Under the pieces are notes generated by a model. It saw nothing but the letters and a program-made list of their open reading frames with translations, was not told the DNA's origin and made no database searches. Positions 1 through 4,704 of a stretch of 6,780 nt of DNA are shown here, one piece after another. How positions within the stretch are numbered: the stretch's first letter is position 1; the number at the start of each line of letters is the position of its first letter. The stretch comes from DAOUBP01 sp034432655 (GTDB taxonomy: Bacteria; Chloroflexota; Anaerolineae; CG2-30-64-16): NCBI GenBank assembly GCA_034432655.1, contig DAOUBP010000124.1, forward strand, positions 1 to 6,780. Direction: 5' to 3'. The position numbers were made by a program, and so were the translations under genes.

Positions 1-87
1 GCCGAACCGCTACCCTTGCCCACCTATGGCCTGACGTGAGGCGCCACGATGTTAGACCATGAATGGGAGATAACAGCAACTGCACCC

Positions 88-195
88 AAATGAATTTCGC
101 CTTACGTTTTCGTCCGCTGCTTCACCGCCTGGCGCGCAAGGATCAGGGCGGCGAAATAAATTTCGCCTTACGTTTTCGTCCGCTGCTTCACCGCC
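88..195. repeat. Two-copy 42-nt intergenic direct repeat
   Basis: Copies lie at 88-129 and 154-195 and match at 41 of 42 positions; the only difference is G92 versus A158. They are separated by a 24-nt non-repeated segment, giving a 66-nt period. The core reads TTTCGCCTTACGTTTTCG. The repeat sits in the gene-free left end of the window, about 90 nt upstream of the first gene. I see no transposase, no clear target-site duplication and no strong hairpin inside one copy. It is probably a dispersed genomic repeat, but the rest of the genome would be needed to show that. Confidence 0.85.
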
Positions 196-228
196 ACACC
201 TGATCGCAACCTGCAGCCGCGACCTGCG

Positions 229-234
229 TATAGT
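229..234 (+). promoter_or_regulatory. Possible -10 box (TATAGT) ahead of the first gene
   Basis: TATAGT matches the sigma-70-type -10 consensus at five of six positions and ends 53 nt before the chosen ATG at 288. No convincing -35 hexamer is found 16-18 nt upstream. It is the best promoter candidate between the direct repeats and the first gene, but hexamer evidence alone is weak. Confidence 0.3.
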
Positions 235-287
235 TGAGTGCGGCCTGCGCATGGTCGCCGGCCAGCATCGCACCGGAGGTTATCATC

Positions 288-920
288 ATGGGAAGGGGTC
301 GCGCTTATCTGGGCGTCGGGGCGTTGTTGATCGTCCTCGGCCTGCTGTTTCTGCTCCAAAACTTTGGCGTGTTCGGAGGGCTGGAAAACGTCATCTGGCT
401 GGTGCTTTTCGGGGCCGGCGGCCTGGCGTTCCTGTGGGTATTCTTCAGCAACCAGGAGCACTGGTGGGCCATCATCCCTGGCTTCACGTTGCTGGGCCTG
501 GCCCTGCTGATCGGCTTCGGCGAGCGCTTGGGGGCCTGGGGCGGCGCGCTCTTCCTGGGCGCCATCGGCCTGAGCTTCTGGGTGATCTACTTGTTGCATC
601 GCGAACACTGGTGGGCCATCATCCCCGGCGGCGCGCTGGTGACGCTGGCCCTGGTCGCCGGCCTGTCCGACGTCATGCCGGATGAGGGGATGGCCATCGG
701 CAGCATCCTGTTCCTGGGCTTCGCGCTCACCTTCCTGCTGGTATACCTGGCGCCCACGCCGCAGGGCCGCATGAAATGGGCGCTGATCCCCGCCGGCATC
801 CTGGGCGTGATGGGCGTCTTGATGATGCTGTCGCTGGGCGGCCTGGTCAATTATGTGGTTCCGCTGGCGCTGATCCTGGCCGGCGGACTCCTGGTGGCGC
901 GCGTGCTGCTGCGAAAATAG
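288..920 (+). CDS. Polytopic membrane protein with internal repeats and an N-terminal LiaI/LiaF-type hairpin
   Basis: This 210-aa protein is almost entirely hydrophobic, with about six to seven membrane segments. I chose ATG 288 because GGAGGT at 275-280 sits 7 nt upstream; an in-frame TTG at 234 would add 18 non-hydrophobic residues with no ribosome site. Residues 6-50 resemble the LiaI/LiaF-type membrane hairpin: a G-rich first helix ending in FLLQN, then a second helix beginning IW. EHWWAIIPG occurs at residues 57-65 and again at 106-114, and a weaker third copy (KWALIPAG) lies at 163-170, giving a period of about 50 residues. No catalytic residues or soluble domain are visible. The PspC gene follows after 11 nt, so the two are probably cotranscribed. 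A role in envelope homeostasis is inferred from the neighbours only. I do not recognise the full-length family. Confidence 0.88.
   Translation: MGRGRAYLGVGALLIVLGLLFLLQNFGVFGGLENVIWLVLFGAGGLAFLWVFFSNQEHWWAIIPGFTLLGLALLIGFGERLGAWGGALFLGAIGLSFWVIYLLHREHWWAIIPGGALVTLALVAGLSDVMPDEGMAIGSILFLGFALTFLLVYLAPTPQGRMKWALIPAGILGVMGVLMMLSLGGLVNYVVPLALILAGGLLVARVLLRK
459..625 (+). repeat. Intragenic 20-nt exact repeat
   Basis: The same 20 nt encoding HWWAIIP occur at 459-478 and 606-625, exactly 147 nt (49 codons) apart, inside the first membrane-protein gene. The surrounding codons match only at the protein level. This suggests an internal duplication with selection on, or local gene conversion of, the WWAIIP core. 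Confidence 0.8.
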
Positions 921-931
921 GAGGAGATGTC

Positions 932-1390
932 ATGGAGAACCGTTTGTATCGCAGCCGCACCGACCAGATGATCGGCGGCGTGTGCGGTGGACTGGCCGAA
1001 TACTTGAAGATTGACTCGACCCTCATCCGCCTGTTCTTCGTGCTGTTGGGCTTGGGCACGGGCGTGGGCCTGGCAATCTATCTGATCCTGTGGCTCATCA
1101 TCCCCTACGCGGGAGAGGGCGAGGCCGGCACGGCCGAGACCCGGCGGGCAGGCGCCGATGAGGTGGCGGAGCGGATGCGCACATTAGGCAGCGACGTGCA
1201 GCGGGCGTTTCAGCAGCCCAACCCCAAGGCCAGCCTCATCGTCGGCGCTGCGCTGATCATCCTGGGCGTGGTGTTCCTGGTTGACACACTGAACCTGCCG
1301 TGGCTGCGCTGGCTGCGCTTCGATGTCATCTGGCCGGTGCTGCTGATCCTCGGCGGCGCGCTGTTGATCTGGCGGCGCCTGCGGGACTGA
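932..1390 (+). CDS. PspC domain protein with a C-terminal LiaI/LiaF-type membrane hairpin
   Basis: The product is 152 aa. Residues 3-60 form a PspC domain: a short basic start (RLYRSRTDQ), the hallmark GGVCGGLAEYL at 15-25, then a long hydrophobic helix pair ending LWLIIP at 53-58. PspC proteins sit in the inner membrane and take part in phage-shock-type envelope stress responses. Residues 61-98 are a charged soluble linker. Residues 100-150 form a second membrane hairpin with IWPVLLILGGALLIW at 133-147, the LiaI/LiaF-type signature also seen in both neighbouring genes. ATG 932 follows an AGGAGGAG ribosome site at 919-926 that overlaps the upstream stop region; the gap to the preceding gene is 11 nt. 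A longer in-frame reading from 776 would run through the preceding gene and was not used. The domain call is firm; the signal sensed and the partner proteins are unknown. Confidence 0.93.
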   Translation: MENRLYRSRTDQMIGGVCGGLAEYLKIDSTLIRLFFVLLGLGTGVGLAIYLILWLIIPYAGEGEAGTAETRRAGADEVAERMRTLGSDVQRAFQQPNPKASLIVGAALIILGVVFLVDTLNLPWLRWLRFDVIWPVLLILGGALLIWRRLRD

Positions 1391-1508
1391 GGGGTATAAC
1401 GCAAAAGTGTCGGGGGGTGGGGCCGCCTGGCGATGAAAGAGGCCTCCTCCATCCCGTGATGCGCTGTATTCTCGCCGGGCTACCATGCTCTTACCGATAG
1501 TTCTGCGC

Positions 1509-1514
1509 TATACT
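1509..1514 (+). promoter_or_regulatory. Possible -10 box (TATACT) ahead of the LiaF-like gene
   Basis: TATACT lies 27 nt before the ATG at 1542, in the 151-nt spacer 1391-1541. It matches the -10 consensus at five of six positions. The context CTGCGCTATACT resembles CTGCGTATAGT before the first gene. No clear -35 is seen. The rest of the spacer holds a G-rich stretch at 1409-1423 and no obvious terminator hairpin, so read-through from the PspC gene is also possible. Confidence 0.35.
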
Positions 1515-1541
1515 CGGGACTGAGCCAAAAGGAGATCAATC

Positions 1542-2462
1542 ATGGACGAACGTCATTATCGTGGAGGCCTGGTCTGGCCGGTGATCCTGATCGCGGCCGG
1601 CGTGGTTTTCCTGCTGAACAACATGGGCCTGTTGAGTTGGAGCATCTGGGAGACGCTGTGGCGGCTGTGGCCGGTGCTGCTGATCGCCATCGGCCTGGAC
1701 ATCATTATCGGCCGGCATTCCCGGCTGGGATCGCTGATGGTGGCGCTGCTGCTGGTGGGCGTGCTGGCCGCGGCCATCGCCTGGGGCCAGCACGCGCTCA
1801 GCTTGAACGCAGGCGTTGCGTCCCAGGTTGATCGCACGGAATCCATCACTGAGGACCTGAAAGGCGCAACCGAAGCTGAGGTGGAAATTCGCTTCGGCGC
1901 CGGCGTCCTCTACCTGGCCGCCCTGCCCGCAGGCAGCGGCCAACTGCTCGCCGGCAAAGCGGACCTCAGCAAGGGCGAGGGCCTGCGCCTGTCGCACGAG
2001 GGCAACCGGCTGGAGCTACACAGCCAGGGCACATGGACGACGGCGCCGAACATTCGGGCGGACGAGCGCAAAGTGTGGGACCTGGAGCTGAACCGAGACA
2101 TCCCTATTGACTTGCGGATCAGCACAGGGGTCGGCCAATCCAATCTTGACTTGACCCAGATCAACCTGCGCAGCCTGGACATCAACGGCGGCGTCGGCCA
2201 GGCCACGGTCAAGCTGGCGCAGCGCGGCCGCTATAAGGTGACGATTGACGGTGGCGTCGGCGAGATCATCCTGAGCCTGCCGCCGGGGCTGGCTGCGCGC
2301 ATCAGCGTGGACAGCGGATTGGGCGGCGTAAGCGTGGACGGCAACTTCAACCGCCGCAACAAGGAGTACGTCTCCCCGAACTTCGATACGGCCGAGAATC
2401 GCGTCGAGGTCAACGTAGATGGCGGCATCGGCCGCATTGTGATCCGACAGACGGCAGAGTGA
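1542..2462 (+). CDS. LiaF-like membrane protein with a toastrack-type (DUF4097/DUF2154-like) C-terminal domain
   Basis: The product is 306 aa. ATG 1542 has an AAAGGAG ribosome site at 1528-1534, 7 nt away. Residues 9-55 are a LiaI/LiaF-type membrane hairpin (VWPVILIAAGVVFLLNN at 11-27, then LWPVLLIAIG at 42-51). A further helix follows at 63-81, with a soluble region from about 85 to the end. That region has a ladder of short strands closed by glycine turns: FGAGVLYL at 118-125, TGVGQSNLDL at 195-204, GGVGQATVKL at 216-225, GGVGEIILSL at 237-246, SGLGGVSVDG at 258-267 and GGIGRIVIRQ at 294-303. This is typical of toastrack beta-repeat domains, and membrane module plus toastrack is the LiaF arrangement. 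In Firmicutes LiaF restrains the LiaSR two-component system; no kinase or regulator is visible here. The soluble domain probably faces the cell exterior, but topology is not proven. It could be a general envelope-stress scaffold rather than a true LiaF. Confidence 0.92.
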   Translation: MDERHYRGGLVWPVILIAAGVVFLLNNMGLLSWSIWETLWRLWPVLLIAIGLDIIIGRHSRLGSLMVALLLVGVLAAAIAWGQHALSLNAGVASQVDRTESITEDLKGATEAEVEIRFGAGVLYLAALPAGSGQLLAGKADLSKGEGLRLSHEGNRLELHSQGTWTTAPNIRADERKVWDLELNRDIPIDLRISTGVGQSNLDLTQINLRSLDINGGVGQATVKLAQRGRYKVTIDGGVGEIILSLPPGLAARISVDSGLGGVSVDGNFNRRNKEYVSPNFDTAENRVEVNVDGGIGRIVIRQTAE

Positions 2463-2493
2463 AAGTGGCTGGAAGCGCCGTCTGAATTCGCGA

Positions 2494-2589
2494 AGGCCCT
2501 ACAGGGCCTGGGGCAACCGACGCCGTAGCGCCTGCGGGCGCTTCTCCGTGTGAGACGGGGGTTCCGATCCCTGAGGCCTTGTCCGCAGG
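2494..2589. other. Structured GC-rich intergenic segment
   Basis: Between the LiaF-like stop and the terminator-like stem lie several inverted repeats. AGGCCCT (2494-2500) pairs with AGGGCCT (2503-2509). AGCGCC (2527-2532) pairs with GGCGCT (2537-2542) around a TGCG loop. CCTGCGG (2531-2537) could instead pair with CCGCAGG (2583-2589), and AAGGCC (2493-2498) with GGCCTT (2575-2580). The alternatives exclude each other in part. I do not recognise a known RNA family. It may be a 3' UTR structure, a small RNA or a degenerate repeat. Confidence 0.35.
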
Positions 2590-2591
2590 AT

Positions 2592-2630
2592 CGTGGGGTG
2601 CATCGGCTGATGCACCCCACGCCGCGTTTT
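2592..2630 (+). terminator. Terminator-like hairpin after the LiaF-like gene
   Basis: A perfect 13-bp stem, CGTGGGGTGCATC (2592-2604) with GATGCACCCCACG (2609-2621), closes a GGCT loop. TTTT follows at 2627-2630 after a five-base spacer. The stem is strong, but the T run is short and not directly attached, so it is not a textbook intrinsic terminator. It lies about 130 nt after the LiaF-like stop and just before the promoter candidate for the ABC operon, a sensible boundary between the two blocks. Confidence 0.65.
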
Positions 2631-2657
2631 GGCCTCGCCCGCGGTTTCGTGTATGCT
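2629..2657 (+). promoter_or_regulatory. Candidate promoter of the ABC/UbiA operon
   Basis: TTGGCC (2629-2634) and TATGCT (2652-2657) each match the sigma-70-type consensus at four of six positions and are spaced by the ideal 17 nt. The -35 overlaps the TTTT after the upstream terminator-like stem. The start codon at 2727 lies 69 nt downstream of the -10, leaving a leader of about 60 nt. Confidence 0.4.
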
Positions 2658-2671
2658 TTCGTAAGATCGCT

Positions 2672-2697
2672 GCCTGAAGCCTTCTTTGGCTTCTGGC
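2672..2697 (+). promoter_or_regulatory. Leader hairpin upstream of the ABC ATPase gene
   Basis: GAAGCC (2676-2681) pairs with GGCTTC (2688-2693) around a TTCTTT loop. After one T-T mismatch the stem extends with GCC (2672-2674) and GGC (2695-2697). It ends 16 nt before the ribosome site GGAG at 2714-2717, so it does not mask that site. A role in message stability or a protein-binding site is possible; nothing marks it as a known riboswitch. Confidence 0.35.
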
Positions 2698-2726
2698 ATG
2701 ATCTCAAACATACGGAGCAACGCTAG

Positions 2727-3761
2727 ATGCCTGGACAACCTGCAATCCTGACCCGCGATCTGACGCGCGTGTACAAGTTGCGCGGGCCGAAACGGAAGAG
2801 CGACCCGAAGGAGCTGGTCGCGCTGGAGGGCGTCAACCTGGAAGTGGCACAGGGTGAGCTATTCGGCCTGCTCGGCCCCAACGGCGCTGGCAAGACCACG
2901 CTGATCAAGATCCTGGCGACACTTCTGTTACCCACCAGCGGCACTGCCCAAGTCACTGGGCTGGATGTGGTTACACAGGCCCAGGAGATACGCCGGCGCA
3001 TCAGTATGGTCAGCGGCGGCGAGACCAGCGGCTACGGCTTGCTCACCGTTGAAGAAAACCTGTGGATGTTCGCGCGTTTCTACGGCCTGGAGACCAAAGT
3101 CGCCAGGCAACGCATCGGTGAGCTGATGGAGGTCGTCGGTATTGCCGATCGTGCGCGCACAAAGGTCTCGGACCTTTCCACAGGATTGCGCCAGAAGATG
3201 AATTTCATCCGCGGCTTCATCAGCGACCCGGATGTGGTGTTCCTGGACGAGCCGACTCTCGGCCTGGACGTGGGCGCAGCACGGCAGGTGCGCGCGTTCA
3301 TCAAAGACTGGATGGCGCAGCATCCCGACCGCACGCTGCTGTTGACCACGCATTACATGGCCGAGGCCGACGAACTATGTGACCGGCTGGCGATCATTGA
3401 CCACGGCAAGCTGCTGGCGTTAGACACGCCTGAAGGGTTGAAACGTCGGTTGCAGCGGGAGGCGATCTTCAATCTCAAAGTGGTCCCGCTGGGCCAGCGG
3501 CCGCCGAACCGGGAAGCGATGCTGGAAGCCGTGCCTGGAGTGCGTCAGGTGACCGTGACGGAAAAGGACGGTTACTCTGAGTTAACCCTCATCCTGGCGG
3601 GGGATGAAGCGCTTTCCGGTGTGCTGGAGCATCTGAAACAGCGGGGGTCGGGCCTGATCGCGCTGGAGAAACGTGAGCCTACCCTGGAAGATGTTTTCAT
3701 TGATCTGGTAGGGCGCGGGCTGGATGTGGATACAACGCGGCTGGATGGGGCCAAGGAATGA
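2727..3761 (+). CDS. ABC exporter ATP-binding protein (DrrA/CcmA type)
   Basis: The product is 344 aa, the usual size for drug-exporter-type ATPases with a C-terminal extension. The nucleotide-binding domain spans about 7-235: Walker A GPNGAGKT at 50-57, Walker B VVFLDEPT at 170-177, D-loop GLD at 179-181 and the switch histidine H209 in TTHYMAEAD. The signature is LSTGLRQK (150-157) rather than LSGGQ, as is common in this subfamily. The usual Q-loop glutamine is not visible; the region reads SMVSGGETSGYG (93-104). Residues about 245-330 form a C-terminal domain like DUF4162, ending LEDVFIDLVGR. ATG 2727 is preceded by GGAG (2714-2717) with 9-nt spacing. The stop overlaps the start of permease A (ATGA, 3758-3761), so translation is probably coupled. 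It should power the two ABC-2 permeases downstream from the cytoplasmic face; the substrate is unknown. Confidence 0.96.
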   Translation: MPGQPAILTRDLTRVYKLRGPKRKSDPKELVALEGVNLEVAQGELFGLLGPNGAGKTTLIKILATLLLPTSGTAQVTGLDVVTQAQEIRRRISMVSGGETSGYGLLTVEENLWMFARFYGLETKVARQRIGELMEVVGIADRARTKVSDLSTGLRQKMNFIRGFISDPDVVFLDEPTLGLDVGAARQVRAFIKDWMAQHPDRTLLLTTHYMAEADELCDRLAIIDHGKLLALDTPEGLKRRLQREAIFNLKVVPLGQRPPNREAMLEAVPGVRQVTVTEKDGYSELTLILAGDEALSGVLEHLKQRGSGLIALEKREPTLEDVFIDLVGRGLDVDTTRLDGAKE

Positions 3762-3801
3762 AGGAACTGAGGAAACTGCAGGGAACTGAAGGGGCCAAGG
3801 A
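3747..3801 (+). repeat. Degenerate repeat cluster spanning the ATPase/permease A junction
   Basis: GGGGCCAAGGA occurs at 3747-3757 and again at 3791-3801. Between the two copies are three imperfect 10-nt units: AAGGAACTGA (3761-3770), GGAAACTGCA (3771-3780) and GGGAACTGAA (3781-3790). The cluster encodes the last ATPase residues and the first 15 or so of permease A, so the polar N-terminal extension of the permease seems to derive from repeat expansion. Confidence 0.6.
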
Positions 3802-4639
3802 TTCAACCTCGCGCGTGGCGAAGGCGACGGGGGTGCGGCTGTTTTGGGCCACCATGTGGGCGCGGGCTTATCCTCGCATGGTGGGCGTGTTTCGGGAACG
3901 GAGCTGGCTCTTTTTTGAGACGCTGTTGCCCGTGCTGGCCGTGGCCGGTTACGTCTTTATCTACCGTGCCATCCAGGCGCCGCCGGAATTCACCGGGTTC
4001 GCCGTTTTGGGCGGCGCGATGACTGCCTTCTGGCTCAACGTACTCTGGAGCATGGCCAGCCAGCTCTATTGGGACAAAGATCAGGGCAACCTGGAGCTCT
4101 ACGTCCTGGCACCAGGGCCGATGATGGCCGTCCTGTTGGGGATGGCGGTGGGCGGCCTGGTGATGACGGCCACGCGCGCTACCGTTATCCTGGCGGTGTG
4201 CTCGCTGCTGTTCGGCGTAACCTATCAGATCAGCAGCCCGTTGTTGTTGATCCTGGTTTTTGCGGTAACCATGGCCGCGCTGTATGGTATGGGCATGTTG
4301 TTTGCGTCGGTGTTCCTGGCCGCCGGCCGTGAGGCATGGCATCTTTCGAATCTGATGCAGGAGCCGATCTACCTGGCGTCGGGCTTCTACTTCCCGGTGA
4401 AAGCGCTGGGGTTCTGGGTCGCCACCTTTGCTTCGATCATCCCATTGACCCTCGGCATGGACGCCATGCGCCAGCTCATCTTCGCCAACGGGCCTGCGTT
4501 GGGCTTTCTGTCTGTGCCGGTCGAGGTGGCCATTTTGACCGTCCTGGCAGCGGCTTTTATCTCCATGGCTGGCCTGGCGTTAGCGAAGCTGGAGGAAGTG
4601 GGGCGGCGCGAGGGACGTTTGATCGAGCGGAGACGGTAA
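3758..4639 (+). CDS. ABC-2 type permease A
   Basis: The product is 293 aa. ATG 3758 overlaps the ATPase stop by 4 nt (ATGA); this fits translational coupling, and AAGG at 3753-3756 is only a weak ribosome site. Residues 1-25 are a polar, repeat-derived extension, and a later start such as M33 cannot be excluded. Membrane segments lie at about 52-70, 82-100, 122-158 (probably two), 160-188, 212-232 and 250-275, the six-helix ABC-2 layout. The loop WDKDQGNLELYVLAPGP (105-121) after helix 2 is the expected coupling element for the ATPase. The stretch 203-232 (PIYLASGFYFPVKALG into a helix ending IIPLTLG) matches the conserved ABC-2 region near the fifth helix. A basic tail (RREGRLIERRR) probably lies in the cytoplasm. 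Permease B shares the same landmarks, so the two probably form a heterodimer. The substrate is not predictable. Confidence 0.93.
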   Translation: MKELRKLQGTEGAKDSTSRVAKATGVRLFWATMWARAYPRMVGVFRERSWLFFETLLPVLAVAGYVFIYRAIQAPPEFTGFAVLGGAMTAFWLNVLWSMASQLYWDKDQGNLELYVLAPGPMMAVLLGMAVGGLVMTATRATVILAVCSLLFGVTYQISSPLLLILVFAVTMAALYGMGMLFASVFLAAGREAWHLSNLMQEPIYLASGFYFPVKALGFWVATFASIIPLTLGMDAMRQLIFANGPALGFLSVPVEVAILTVLAAAFISMAGLALAKLEEVGRREGRLIERRR

Positions 4640-4640
4640 C

Positions 4641-4695
4641 GAATCAGTGAATCAGCGAATCAGCGAATCAGCGAATCAACGAATCAGCGAATCGG
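4641..4695 (+). repeat. 8-bp tandem repeat (GAATCAGC) between permease A and UbiA genes
   Basis: Six full units run from 4641 to 4688: GAATCAGT, three GAATCAGC, GAATCAAC and GAATCAGC. A partial unit, GAATCGG, follows at 4689-4695. The array starts two bases after the permease A stop codon and runs into the UbiA ribosome site, so it fills nearly the whole intercistronic gap. Eight is not a multiple of three, which argues against coding. Changes in copy number would alter the spacing between the two genes without touching either protein. Confidence 0.92.
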
Positions 4696-4698
4696 AGG
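4694..4698 (+). promoter_or_regulatory. Ribosome binding site that decides the UbiA start
   Basis: GGAGG ends 6 nt before ATG 4705. It overlaps the in-frame GTG at 4699 so closely that GTG cannot be its start. The first two G's belong to the last, partial tandem-repeat unit, so the repeat forms part of the translation start site. Confidence 0.7.
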
Positions 4699-4704
4699 GT
4701 GTGG

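Noticed and set aside
1..39. Possible 3' end of an upstream gene
   Set aside because: Frame 1 is open for 12 codons to a TGA at 37-39, but the other frames are also briefly open and nothing in the short peptide is recognisable.
88..195. Possible minimal CRISPR (two 42-nt repeats with a 24-nt spacer)
   Set aside because: There are only two repeats, the spacer is shorter than usual for CRISPR, and no cas genes or leader are seen.
52..273. Minus-strand frame with repeated GGEAADENVRRN
   Set aside because: The repeated peptide simply reflects the 42-nt DNA repeat with a 66-nt period. There is no ribosome site or hydrophobic/structural pattern, so I treat it as non-coding.
234..287. Upstream TTG start for the first membrane protein
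   Set aside because: The extra 18 residues are not membrane-like. The GGAGGT at 275-280 fits only the ATG at 288.
2552..2576. tRNA T-arm-like sequence (GGGGTTCCGATCCC)
   Set aside because: The loop lacks the conserved TTCRA order, and no acceptor, D or anticodon arms can be folded around it.
3803..4342. 179-codon minus-strand open frame opposite permease A
   Set aside because: Low-complexity antisense composition with no recognisable motif, fully inside a coding gene.
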